24,708 nucleotides of DNA from a virus. A program made the translations under genes and the position numbers. The notes beneath the pieces were generated by a model. It was not told the origin of the DNA, did not search any database, and saw nothing but the letters and a program-made list of their open reading frames with translations. Location: positions 1 through 24,708 of the IMG/VR virus record IMGVR_UViG_3300012006_000029. The stretch is one strand, 5' to 3'. Every line of letters begins with the position of its first letter. The first letter of the stretch is position 1. Below are positions 7,270-13,939 of this stretch, in pieces.

Positions 7270-8223
7270 TTATCTCTTCCTATTACTATATTCGTTAGCA
7301 AGATATCCAGTAGTACCAACCGCACCAATACGCTTTATTATTTGCTTTTTAGTTAAAGCAGGTTCAATTGGTTTAACTTTTGTAGGCTTAGCAGTTTGAA
7401 CAGCAGGCTTTGCTTGTACTTTAGATGCTGCAGGTCCTTTTGCTGGTGCAGCCTTTTTAGGAGTTGGCTGACTTTTAACTGGAGCCTTGGCGGCACGACC
7501 ACCAGAAGAAGCAGTTCTGTTTGCAGCCTTAGCAGCAACATCTTTTTTAATACTAGCCTTAATTGCTGCATTGGCAGCAGCAGTGCGAGCCTTATTGGCA
7601 CTTTTAACTGCTTCTTTAACAATTGGTTTTGCTTTTGCAATACCAGTCGCTACACGAGTGCCTTTATAAGCAATACCAGCCGCCCTGCCCAGAGGAATAG
7701 CAGTTGCAATAGTTGCCATAACATCTAAAACTTTTTGAGCGTCAGCCTTTGCTTTTGCAGTACCAACTTTACCTGAAGAACCACGAGACATGCCCAAGGC
7801 AGGACTTTTACGTCCACTAGGATTATTTTTTGAATAACGATAATCAGAAATTTTAGAAGTAGGATTAACACGAACAAGACGAGCACCAGAACCGGAAGTA
7901 GAAGAACGAGTATCCATGTTTGGACGAGAACCACCAGGAACAGGATTTCCCATAGATGGTTTAGAACCACTAGGAACAGAATTTTTCATAGATGGTTTAG
8001 AACCACCAGGAACGGGAACAACACGAGCACTCTGACCAGCAACCTTCTTAGCAGCATTAAGACGCTCAGCAGTATAAAGACGCTTTACACCCTCAACATA
8101 CTTAACATCAGTACTAGTAGCAGCAGTACGCAAAGCCTTAGTCATGCCCTGCTTCTTAATAGAATCAATCATAGACTGAGAAACTTTAATATTAGTATTC
8201 CATTTAGATTTGTCAATAGCCAT
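7270..8223 (-). CDS. Basic Lys/Ala/Pro-rich protein with histone-H1-like tail
   Basis: 317 residues; the ATG overlaps the stop of the DUF6496-like gene by one base (TAATG). It is strongly basic. Residues 1-65 are helical and Lys-rich. Residues 71-106 are three exact-period 12-residue repeats (VPGGSKPSMKNS, VPSGSKPSMGNP, VPGGSRPNMDTR). Residues 107-160 are Ser/Gly/Arg-rich. Residues 162-188 contain a moderately hydrophobic stretch (VLDVMATIATAIPLGRAAGIAY) that could be a membrane-active helix. Residues 195-290 are Ala/Lys/Pro-rich (SQPTPKKAAPAKGPAAS, AKPAVQTAKPTKVKP) like H1 tails. It follows a run of small basic genes. It might associate with packaged DNA or act as a minor virion protein; this is inference, with no named family. 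Confidence 0.72.
   Translation of the reverse strand: MAIDKSKWNTNIKVSQSMIDSIKKQGMTKALRTAATSTDVKYVEGVKRLYTAERLNAAKKVAGQSARVVPVPGGSKPSMKNSVPSGSKPSMGNPVPGGSRPNMDTRSSTSGSGARLVRVNPTSKISDYRYSKNNPSGRKSPALGMSRGSSGKVGTAKAKADAQKVLDVMATIATAIPLGRAAGIAYKGTRVATGIAKAKPIVKEAVKSANKARTAAANAAIKASIKKDVAAKAANRTASSGGRAAKAPVKSQPTPKKAAPAKGPAASKVQAKPAVQTAKPTKVKPIEPALTKKQIIKRIGAVGTTGYLANEYSNRKR
7906..8013 (-). repeat. Three tandem 36-base repeats coding VPxGS(K/R)Px M
   Basis: Three consecutive 12-codon units encode VPGGSKPSMKNS, VPSGSKPSMGNP and VPGGSRPNMDTR, inside the basic 317-residue protein. The exact period and nucleotide similarity show recent tandem duplication of a flexible, positively charged linker. Confidence 0.85.
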
Positions 8224-8378
8224 TACTTCTTACCTTTCTTGACCCTAGACTGCTCAGATAGAGCAATCGCTATCGCTTGCTTCCTAGATTTAACAACTGG
8301 ACCCTTTTTACCAGTATGTAAAGAACCAGTCTTAAATTCATGCATAACCTTCTGCACCTTAGAAGTAGACTTCTTCAT
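8223..8378 (-). CDS. DUF6496-like small basic protein
   Basis: 51 residues. The ATG at 8378 overlaps the upstream TGA (ATGA) and the stop overlaps the next ATG (TAATG). An AGGAAAGAAG ribosome site precedes the start. The protein reads MKKSTSKVQKVMHEFKTGSL, a Gly/Lys turn, then VVKSRKQAIAIALSEQSR and KKGKK. The VMHEFK-G-L ... SRKQAIAIALSE core is the hallmark I recall for the DUF6496 family (from memory, not searched). Such proteins are common as tiny basic genes in phages and bacteria and their function is unknown. Overlaps on both sides indicate translational coupling within the late operon. Confidence 0.8.
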   Translation of the reverse strand: MKKSTSKVQKVMHEFKTGSLHTGKKGPVVKSRKQAIAIALSEQSRVKKGKK

Positions 8379-8530
8379 TTTTTCTTCTTTCCTGCTCGCA
8401 TATTGTCAATCAAATTAGGATAAGGTCTACCTGCTGTCTTTGCTTTTGCTTTTGCTGACGCTTTTTGCAATGGAGTCAAAGGAGTAGATTTCTTTTTAGG
8501 ATTAGGTGTATCCCAAACTTGTTTTTTCAT
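8375..8530 (-). CDS. Small basic protein with AGRPYPNLIDN motif
   Basis: 51 residues. ATG at 8530 overlaps the upstream TGA by four bases (ATGA), and its TGA at 8375 overlaps the next ATG. The sequence has a Lys/Pro N-terminus (WDTPNPKKKSTPLTP), an Ala/Lys helix (LQKASAKAKAKTAGRPYPN) and a basic end (NMRAGKKKK). The LTP-QKA-AKA-AK--GRPYPNL-DN pattern recurs in small phage proteins I have seen without an assigned function. Net charge is strongly positive. Its neighbours are equally basic, which suggests a common role, perhaps nucleic-acid contact in the head; that is inference. Confidence 0.72.
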   Translation of the reverse strand: MKKQVWDTPNPKKKSTPLTPLQKASAKAKAKTAGRPYPNLIDNMRAGKKKK

Positions 8531-8826
8531 TTTTTCCCCTTATTTCTTGCACTAATAGCAGCAGCCTTTTTCTTAGCATCAGCCTTAGAAGATGCTCCCC
8601 AGGCTTGCAACGAAAGAAGCAAACGAGTAGGATCACCATTGGGTTTACGTTCCGGCCCAGGCATATTACCCATACGTGCCAAAAACGAGGCTCTACGGGG
8701 GTTGTCACCGCTTTTTACAGGTGCTTTAAGGTTATGACCCTCAGCCTTGGCAGAAGCCCTCCCACGGGCGTTTAAACCACCTTTAGGGTTCTTGCCTTCT
8801 TTACGTGTCCAAGCAGGAGTAGACAT
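8527..8826 (-). CDS. DUF6321-like basic protein
   Basis: 99 residues from ATG 8826, chosen over a TTG one codon upstream because AAGG lies 7 bases before the ATG. It begins MSTPAWTRKEGKNPKGGLNA, then RGRASAKAEGHNLKAPVK, RRASFLARMGNMPGP and a Lys/Ala-rich helix to the end. AWTRKEGKNPKGGLN-KGR followed by NLK-PV and R--SF-ARM-GM matches the DUF6321 family as I recall it (unsearched). These are small phage or phage-like proteins without known function. It is basic like the surrounding genes and overlaps the next gene by ATGA. Confidence 0.8.
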   Translation of the reverse strand: MSTPAWTRKEGKNPKGGLNARGRASAKAEGHNLKAPVKSGDNPRRASFLARMGNMPGPERKPNGDPTRLLLSLQAWGASSKADAKKKAAAISARNKGKK

Positions 8827-8835
8827 CAATCAACC

Positions 8836-9051
8836 TTAGTTAGTGTAACCGTTGGGCCAAGTGCCAGTCTTTTTAGCAATAGCCTCACGAGTCTTATTAA
8901 AATTTTTAGTATTACCCTTAGCAATCTCTTGCTTCAATATAGTCTCAGCCTTATTGGCAGAAGGCTTCACTGCTGCTTTCTTAACAGGCTTAACCGGAAT
9001 CTTGGATTTAGCGGAAGGTTTAGGTAAAGGTTTAGAAGTCTTAGGAGGCAT
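8836..9051 (-). CDS. Small Lys/Pro-rich basic protein
   Basis: 71 residues. The ATG overlaps the upstream stop (TAATG), and a 9-base gap separates it from the DUF6321-like gene. The first ~35 residues are Lys/Pro/Ala/Ser repeats (SKPLPKPSAKSKIPVKPVKK) and look disordered. The rest is helical and polar (AETILKQEIAKGNTKNFNK) with the end TGTWPNGYTN. No family is recognised. High positive charge and operon position link it to the cluster of basic mini-proteins. Confidence 0.68.
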   Translation of the reverse strand: MPPKTSKPLPKPSAKSKIPVKPVKKAAVKPSANKAETILKQEIAKGNTKNFNKTREAIAKKTGTWPNGYTN

Positions 9052-9236
9052 TAGCGCATACCCTTTTTAAACTTGCTACCATATTCTTTCATCATGTCAG
9101 TCTTGCTTTCGCCCTTTTCATGCTTCTTCATAGCAGCCTTAGAAACATACTTTTCTCCAGTAGACTTCTCAACCATACCCTTTTTAGGGGCAACCTTTTT
9201 AGCAACCATCTTCTTAGCAACCATTTTTTTAGCCAT
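9051..9236 (-). CDS. Small Lys-rich protein with MVAKK repeats
   Basis: 61 residues from an ATG just after the previous gene (one base between the two). The N-terminus repeats MVAKKMVAKKVAPKKGM, a short protamine-like segment. It is followed by EKYVSKAAMKKHEKGESK, DMMKEYGSKFKKGMR. The YVSKAAMKKHEK-E type segment occurs in other small phage proteins (recalled). Nearly a third of the residues are Lys. Function unknown; DNA binding in the capsid is a possibility only. Confidence 0.68.
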   Translation of the reverse strand: MAKKMVAKKMVAKKVAPKKGMVEKSTGEKYVSKAAMKKHEKGESKTDMMKEYGSKFKKGMR

Positions 9237-9237
9237 A

Positions 9238-9552
9238 TTAAACTCCTACTTCATTCATAGTTTGAGCAACCCTTTTATTAACCGTATGTGCAGGAGGCAT
9301 AGTGCCACCATCATAAGCACGACCAAGATTTTCAGAAGCAATATGAGCAGCACGAATCTTATTCATAGTCGTACCACCAGGTTGAATACCCTGCTCCCTA
9401 GCACTTTGATAAGCATTTAACTCGCCATTCCACTTCTTAGACGACATTGCTTTATTACCAGCAGCATCCCCAGGACTTAACTGCAAGCCCATAATTTTAC
9501 AACCAAAACAACCATCAACCACTTCTGGATGATCCTTCTTATGTAAACCCAT
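9238..9552 (-). CDS. Conserved small actinophage-type protein
   Basis: 104 residues from ATG 9552. A TTG two codons upstream overlaps the stop of the preceding mini-gene, and GAAGAG lies 6 bases before the ATG. The N-terminal part has a KKDHPEVVDGCFGCKIMG segment with C-x2-C. The body reads KKWNGELNAYQSAREQGIQP, GGTTMNKIRAAHIASENLG, AYDGG. The W--EL-AY--AR-QGIQP-GT---I--A---S---G-AYD pattern is one I recall from phages of Actinobacteria, usually encoded next to the major capsid gene and beside a Cys-rich leader such as the gene directly upstream here. In some relatives the two appear to be one protein; here they are separate frames. Function unknown. Confidence 0.78.
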   Translation of the reverse strand: MGLHKKDHPEVVDGCFGCKIMGLQLSPGDAAGNKAMSSKKWNGELNAYQSAREQGIQPGGTTMNKIRAAHIASENLGRAYDGGTMPPAHTVNKRVAQTMNEVGV

Positions 9553-9554
9553 AA

Positions 9555-9650
9555 TCAACTCTTCAAACTAGACTTATCAATATTAATAGTTTTGCAACAA
9601 TCAGCATAGGAATCACAATCCTGTGTAGGACAACCTTCACGACAAGCCAT
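9555..9650 (-). CDS. Cys-rich mini-protein, 31 residues
   Basis: ATG at 9650, TGA at 9555, preceded by AAGGATTATT (AAGGA). The N-terminal half reads MACREGCPTQDCDSYADCCK, with Cys at 3, 7, 12, 18 and 19, and the C-terminus is short and polar. The C-R-GCPTQD---Y--C pattern matches the N-terminal part of a small actinophage protein family that I recall (unsearched). The next gene carries the C-terminal part of that family. It is possibly a metal-binding or disulphide-free knot. The short length and missing comparison limit confidence. Confidence 0.68.
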   Translation of the reverse strand: MACREGCPTQDCDSYADCCKTINIDKSSLKS

Positions 9651-9658
9651 AATAATCC

Positions 9659-9916
9659 TTACAATAAAGTTAAATTCAACCCATAACCAGCATCAGTTAA
9701 ATTACTTGCTTCAATATCAGAGACAACATATTCATGCCCACCAAGATAAGTTATCTCAGCCTCATCAATCTCATCTTGAGAAGGAGTACGAATTTCGTAA
9801 TATTCACCCTCAATTTTTAATACAGTAACTCCACGAGTCAAAGTATAAAATTGATGAAGTCTATGAGGACCAATAGGTCCCTCTTCAACAGTGGGTGGAA
9901 TAAAAAGATAAGACAT
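9659..9916 (-). CDS. Small conserved protein downstream of the capsid gene
   Basis: 85 residues from ATG 9916, which has AAGGA 6 bases upstream. A longer frame to 9967 is rejected because it would start inside the capsid-gene hairpin. The protein reads MSYLFIPPTVEEGPIGPHRL, FYTLTRGVTVLKIEGEYYEI, DEIDEAEITYLGGHEYVVSD, ASNLTDAGYG. The pattern L-VPPT-EEGP, LTRGVTVL, Y-GGH-Y-VSD-EA--L--AGYG is characteristic, in my recall, of small proteins encoded right after the major capsid gene in actinobacterial phages. It is acidic and beta-rich, so a decoration or minor head role is plausible but unproven. Confidence 0.8.
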   Translation of the reverse strand: MSYLFIPPTVEEGPIGPHRLHQFYTLTRGVTVLKIEGEYYEIRTPSQDEIDEAEITYLGGHEYVVSDIEASNLTDAGYGLNLTLL

Positions 9917-9939
9917 ATTTTTCCTTACTAATAATAGTC

Positions 9940-9965
9940 GGGCAGGGAGAAAACTCTCCCCGCCC
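9940..9965 (-). terminator. Strong intergenic hairpin after the major capsid gene
   Basis: An inverted repeat with 11-position arms (GGGCAGGGAGA and TCTCCCCGCCC), one A-C mismatch and a 4-base loop lies 13 bases after the capsid stop. No U-tract follows in the direction of transcription. It is therefore more likely a partial terminator or 3'-end stabiliser that lowers downstream expression relative to the capsid gene than a full terminator. Confidence 0.75.
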
Positions 9966-9977
9966 AACCATCATTTA

Positions 9978-11177
9978 TTAGAGAGCGCCAATCGCAGAAC
10001 CGGACTCAATGCGGTAAAGTGCCTCATTGCGGTAGATAGCGAAACCAAGCACGCCATACCAACCAATTGGGCGGAAACGCATCAAACGATCCGTGACTGG
10101 ACCAATAACCACATGTGGCTCAGAAGCAACCGCTTCCGCAAATGCTTGCTTTCCAGCAAGAATTGTACGGTAAACGCGAGTTACTGGAGTAACAGTAAGG
10201 GTATTGGTTCCGACAGTGCCAGAGTTAGCAACGTCAACAGTGAAAGTAGTGTTAGTAGCACCAACAGAGATGGCGGTAATCTTAGCACCACTACCAACGT
10301 TAGTACCAGAGATTTTGTCACCAACCTCAGCACGACCACCAAAAGCACTATTTGCTGCTACGATAGTATATGCACCAGAAACACCGCTGACGGCAGCAGC
10401 CGTAGCAAGTGCAGATTGGTTTGCACCATCCTTAGCAGTGTACATACGAGGAGACTCGACGAAATAAGCACCTTCGAAAGAACCAATTTCACCAGCCCAA
10501 ATGTTTTCATTGCTATTGTACTCGTGAGGCAAACGCCATGAACCAGCACCAGTAGCCGCACGAAGATCGTAAGATGCTTCAGGGTGGATACCACACCAGT
10601 ACATTGAACCCTTGCGGGCAGTTGCCTTATTTGCACGAAGTTTAGCAACAGCCTTGCGAATATCTGAAGCAGCAATAGTATCAGCAGCATCAGTAGTTAC
10701 AGTGCTGGTAGCAGCAGTATTACCACTTGCACCTGCTGCATAAATAACATTCGTACCTTGGATAAGGGTATTTTGTGCAACAGTATCAATTGAATCTGCC
10801 ATATTGAATGCTACGATATTTGCAATCGCAGGATCAACATCAGCAAGACTGAACAATTGCAACTTGCGAGTAACAAGAGCCGAATTACCATACTCGTTAA
10901 GAGTAATAGTTACCTGGCTAGGAGTCGCAAGAGAAATTGCATCAGGATCGGTTGTTTCCGTAAGAGTGTTAGTAGCAACATCAAGATCATTGTAAGTTTG
11001 GAGAACGACCGAAGAACCAGGCATTGCTTGACGAGCGGGACGCTTGTCTGCAACACTGCGGATCAAAGGTTGAGCGCGAAGTTCGAACTCAACAAGACGG
11101 TCATAAGCCTTCTGTACAAGACCAGCACTACCAACAGTTCCGCCTAAACTGGCAGAATCAGTAGAAGTATAAGCCAT
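9978..11177 (-). CDS. Major capsid protein, N4-gp56-like
   Basis: 399 residues; ATG with AAGGA about 9 bases upstream. N-terminal arm (MAYTSTDSASLGGTVGSAGL, then VQKAYDRLVEFELRAQPLI). Next comes TETTDPDAISLATPSQVTIT, LNEYGNSALVTRKLQLFSLA and DVDPAIANIVAFNMADSIDT, then YWCGIHPEASYDLRAATGAG, WAGEIGSFEGAYFVESPRMY and a C-terminal YGVLGFAIYRNEALYRIESG. T-T-DPDA, TL-EYGN-----RKL, D-DP--AN--A-N-ADS-D and GEIG---G---VES-R are the conserved points of the N4-gp56 capsid family (recalled). An extra region at about 255-335 (GDKISGTNVGSGAKITAISV...) looks like a beta-rich insert. Scaffold gene upstream and hairpin downstream fit the major coat gene. It builds the icosahedral shell. Confidence 0.88.
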   Translation of the reverse strand: MAYTSTDSASLGGTVGSAGLVQKAYDRLVEFELRAQPLIRSVADKRPARQAMPGSSVVLQTYNDLDVATNTLTETTDPDAISLATPSQVTITLNEYGNSALVTRKLQLFSLADVDPAIANIVAFNMADSIDTVAQNTLIQGTNVIYAAGASGNTAATSTVTTDAADTIAASDIRKAVAKLRANKATARKGSMYWCGIHPEASYDLRAATGAGSWRLPHEYNSNENIWAGEIGSFEGAYFVESPRMYTAKDGANQSALATAAAVSGVSGAYTIVAANSAFGGRAEVGDKISGTNVGSGAKITAISVGATNTTFTVDVANSGTVGTNTLTVTPVTRVYRTILAGKQAFAEAVASEPHVVIGPVTDRLMRFRPIGWYGVLGFAIYRNEALYRIESGSAIGAL

Positions 11178-11199
11178 GAGAATTCCTTATGTTAGAAGT

Positions 11200-11676
11200 T
11201 TACGATTCCGCTGAATTAATCATATTCATGATATCATCAACGCTTTGTGCTTGGTCAAGACGCAAGATAATATCTTGTTCTTTGTCTGGAGACAGAGCAC
11301 CACTAGTAACAGAATCAATTTCCCGCAAAGCATTAACATCGTTTTGCGACAAACCATTCTGATCAGCATTATTCTTTAAACCAAAAAGTTCTGCATATTC
11401 GTTAATCCAGTTCTCTACCGCTTCGGGCGTGGGATCAATGTCCTCTGGAATGAAAGCAGCCACTTTAGGATTTACACCTTTTTCAGACAAGATAGATTTA
11501 ATACTGTTACCGCGCTGCGCAGAACGGATAGTATTAAGTTCCGACTCCAAATCACGGATACGCTTCTCCTTAGAACGATCAGCCTTGCGCAACTTACGCA
11601 CAAGATCCGTCGAATTAGGATCATCATCTTCCATAGTATCGTCGTCATCTTCCCAGTCTTGATATTTGTTGCTCAT
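11200..11676 (-). CDS. Capsid scaffolding protein
   Basis: 158 residues with GGTGGAG upstream of the ATG. An acidic N-terminus (DWEDDDDTMEDDDPNS) precedes a charged coiled coil at about residues 24-55 (LVRKLRKADRSKEKRIRDLE, SELNTIRSAQ). Next comes IKSILSEKGVNPKVAAFIPE and an acidic helical C-terminus. Small, highly charged, coiled-coil proteins immediately before the capsid gene are the typical scaffold. The LSEKGVNPKVAAFIP-D--PT-EAV--W--EYA-LFG segment recurs in actinophage scaffolds (recalled). It would assemble the prohead and then be removed, possibly by the HslV-like protease of this operon. The gene is preceded by the longest spacer inside the operon. Confidence 0.85.
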   Translation of the reverse strand: MSNKYQDWEDDDDTMEDDDPNSTDLVRKLRKADRSKEKRIRDLESELNTIRSAQRGNSIKSILSEKGVNPKVAAFIPEDIDPTPEAVENWINEYAELFGLKNNADQNGLSQNDVNALREIDSVTSGALSPDKEQDIILRLDQAQSVDDIMNMINSAES

Positions 11677-11793
11677 CGCAACTCCACCCTTCTTTTTTGT
11701 GAGTTCGCAAGCCGCATAGTTACACGGGGTTGTAGTATGGCTCTTGCTACCAGTCTGTTACACCTGCGGGGCTGGTCGATCCGCTAGGGAGAA
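11677..11793 (-). other. 117-base spacer before the scaffold gene
   Basis: This is the only gap longer than 25 bases inside the late operon and is richer in GC than its flanks. It contains GTTACAC twice (about 11719 and 11758), each followed within a few bases by CGGGG, and a 4-bp GTAG/CTAC hairpin. The scaffold ribosome site is at its end. A promoter or processing site feeding scaffold and capsid expression could lie here, but no clear -35/-10 pair is seen. Confidence 0.4.
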
Positions 11794-12732
11794 CTATACT
11801 AGACCAGTAATGCTACTACCTAAGGAAGCAGTACCAATCTGTTTACTATAAGAAGCAATCTCTTGTTTCGCTAAACTTTTACGTCTCTGAGACTCAAGAC
11901 CAGTGAACTGCTCTTTCTCAAGTTCACTTTGAATATCACCAATAGTACCAGGTTGCTTATAAATACTAGACAACTTACCTAAAATATCTTTTTGTGATTT
12001 CACATTAGCAAAACCAGCACGAGCCTGCTCGCGAGTAACACCAAGACGCTGCAATTCAACATCACCCAAAGTAGAAGTCAAACCCTGAGTAGCAGCCTCA
12101 GTACGAATCTCAGCCTGATTAATTTTATTCTTCAAAGAAGCAGCACCCTCCTTGCCCATAAGCAAAGACTCAGCAAGATCTTGATTAGTAATACCAACAG
12201 TAGAAGAAAGTCGTTTCAATTGAGCCTGCAAACCAGCGTCAGCATTAGTAATATTATTGTAAACATTAACAACACGGTCTTGTAACTCAACAGCAGAAAC
12301 TTGATTACCAATAAGAGAAGCAAAATTAGAACGAGTAGCGAGTTTATCAAGACCACCACGTTTCAAAATATCATTGTAAGATTCTTCAGCCTGCAAATAT
12401 TCTGCAGGAGTATATTCAGATAAACCTGCAGAAACTCTAGCAGCATTGCCAGAGAAACGAGTTTTGTATGCATTTGTAGAACGGAGATCAATCTTAATAG
12501 CATCAGCAGGAGAACCTGCTTGAATTTGTTGATCAATAAAAGTAGCCAAATCTGTAATGGTAGACATATCTTTAGCAGGATCAAAAAAAGTAGAAAGCCA
12601 TTTAATTAATAAAGTAGAAGCCTCAGCGCGACCGGCAGCCTTATTGGCATCAGCCAAAGCCTTATCATTAGCGATCTGAATATTTGCTGCTTCTACCTCA
12701 TCAGGAATACCATTATTGTTAATATCAGCCAT
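11794..12732 (-). CDS. Probable internal virion protein with Ca-binding-like N-terminus
   Basis: 312 residues; the ATG overlaps the previous stop by one base (TAATG). Residues 3-14 (DINNNGIPDEVE) match the D-x-N-x-N-G-x-P-D-x-x-E calcium loop of thrombospondin type 3/dockerin-like repeats. The rest is almost all helical and polar: TTFIDQQ-like helix, FSGNAARVSAGLSEYTPAEY, LQAEESYNDILKRGG, and Gln/Lys-rich helices to SIYKQPGTIGDIQ. The RF-GN--R---GL-----Y---E-SY----KRGGL segment occurs in virion proteins beside capsid genes of actinobacterial phages (recalled). Its position before the scaffold and after other large internal candidates suggests a head-internal or ejection role. No catalytic site is seen. 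Confidence 0.65.
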   Translation of the reverse strand: MADINNNGIPDEVEAANIQIANDKALADANKAAGRAEASTLLIKWLSTFFDPAKDMSTITDLATFIDQQIQAGSPADAIKIDLRSTNAYKTRFSGNAARVSAGLSEYTPAEYLQAEESYNDILKRGGLDKLATRSNFASLIGNQVSAVELQDRVVNVYNNITNADAGLQAQLKRLSSTVGITNQDLAESLLMGKEGAASLKNKINQAEIRTEAATQGLTSTLGDVELQRLGVTREQARAGFANVKSQKDILGKLSSIYKQPGTIGDIQSELEKEQFTGLESQRRKSLAKQEIASYSKQIGTASLGSSITGLV

Positions 12733-13931
12733 TAGACAGCACCCCCAAATGATCCAATAACATCTCTAGCAATATTTGCATATTCAGCATGAGCATTATC
12801 AGTATATTGCCAACGCTTATCTTTGCGAGCAGCAGTCATAAAATTATATATAGCCATAGGAGCAGGATTACCTTTAGCATCAACAGCAAATGCAGCCTTC
12901 TGCAATAAAGGATCAATAAATATATCTGCAGTTCCATTTTTTTGAGTATCCAAATTATCTACATCAAAACCAAGTTGTTCCATAGTTTTAATATAAGGAT
13001 ACATAACATCATCAAAAGTAGCACCAGCATCAAAACGATCACTATATTGAGGATACAAATTTGTAGCATTTTTGCGAATATTGTTTTTAAGATTATCAAT
13101 AGTATCTTCACCGGAAGCAATCTTGCTTACATAATTACTTAACTCAGAACCAGAAATCTTTAATCCCATAGACTTAGCATAAGTATTAAGAGTAACACCA
13201 TTGGTTGCTGCAGAACCACCATAATTAAGAGCACCATTAGGGAAAAACTTTTTACCAACATAGTTTCCCACAGTATTAGGATCGTTTACTTTGTCTACAC
13301 CAAAACCTTGAAGAAACTCATCAACAGAAATATCTAACTCTTCTGGAGTCAAAGTCTTACCTAAAACTCGTGTTGCATTCTTTTGAATAGCATCTGCAGT
13401 AGCCTTGCGTTGACTTGTCCAGTCAGCACCACCAGTTGCTTTTAATATTTCGTATGCTCTCTGATTATTATTATGAGTCTGATACCAGTTGCTACCTTTT
13501 ATTCTTGCAGCAAAAGCATCTGGAGATAGTTCATTAACAATTGCTTCAATAAAAAGTTTTTCTAAACTTGGATCTGAAGCAATCAAAGAATAAGCATAAC
13601 CATATTTAGATTGAAGTAAATCTTGTTCATCTTTAGTTAAACCAGCAAAAGGACGATCTTTAAAAGCAGAACCTTTTTCTCCAAGAGTTGGAGTGGTTGC
13701 TTGAGTTCCTAACTCAGAAACAGAAGTAACATTAGAACCAGGAGTGGGAGTTTCTGTTGAAGTTGAAGGATTTAAAGAATCAACAGACTGTTGCATTTTA
13801 TTAATATTCTGTTGAACAGAACTGCCCATTCTTCCAACAGCACCAGCATCAGAGAAACGCTTATCGGCATAGTCATTAGGTTCAGCATTTGTTGCTTGTG
13901 GTTGAACTGTAGGTTCAAGAGGTGAGCGCAT
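12732..13931 (-). CDS. Probable internal virion protein
   Basis: 399 residues; ATG with AGGA 7 bases upstream. The first ~110 residues are Pro/Ser/Thr/Gln-rich and likely disordered. The remainder is helical: LLQSKYGYAYSLIASDPSLE, KLFIEAIVNELSPDAFAARI, KGSNWYQTHNNNQRAYEILK, GYLMT-free polar helices, and TPEELDISVDEFLQGFGVDK. The LSPDAFAARIKGSNWYQTHN--QRA segment recurs in large helical virion proteins of actinophages (recalled, unsearched). It overlaps the following gene by one base and belongs to the block of candidate head-internal or ejection proteins. No enzyme motif identified. Confidence 0.65.
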   Translation of the reverse strand: MRSPLEPTVQPQATNAEPNDYADKRFSDAGAVGRMGSSVQQNINKMQQSVDSLNPSTSTETPTPGSNVTSVSELGTQATTPTLGEKGSAFKDRPFAGLTKDEQDLLQSKYGYAYSLIASDPSLEKLFIEAIVNELSPDAFAARIKGSNWYQTHNNNQRAYEILKATGGADWTSQRKATADAIQKNATRVLGKTLTPEELDISVDEFLQGFGVDKVNDPNTVGNYVGKKFFPNGALNYGGSAATNGVTLNTYAKSMGLKISGSELSNYVSKIASGEDTIDNLKNNIRKNATNLYPQYSDRFDAGATFDDVMYPYIKTMEQLGFDVDNLDTQKNGTADIFIDPLLQKAAFAVDAKGNPAPMAIYNFMTAARKDKRWQYTDNAHAEYANIARDVIGSFGGAV

Positions 13932-13939
13932 ATGTTGTC

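Noticed and set aside
9917-9967. Longer N-terminus for the small protein after the capsid gene
   Set aside because: It would start inside the stable hairpin. ATG 9916 has a good AAGGA site and gives the familiar PPTVEEGP start.
11673-11717. 14-residue leader-peptide frame overlapping the scaffold start (ATGA)
   Set aside because: No ribosome binding site is visible upstream and the length is within chance.
11700-11790. tRNA-like stretch with TGGTCGATCC in the spacer before the scaffold gene
   Set aside because: The D-arm-like GTAG/CTAC pairs, but acceptor, anticodon and T stems do not form.
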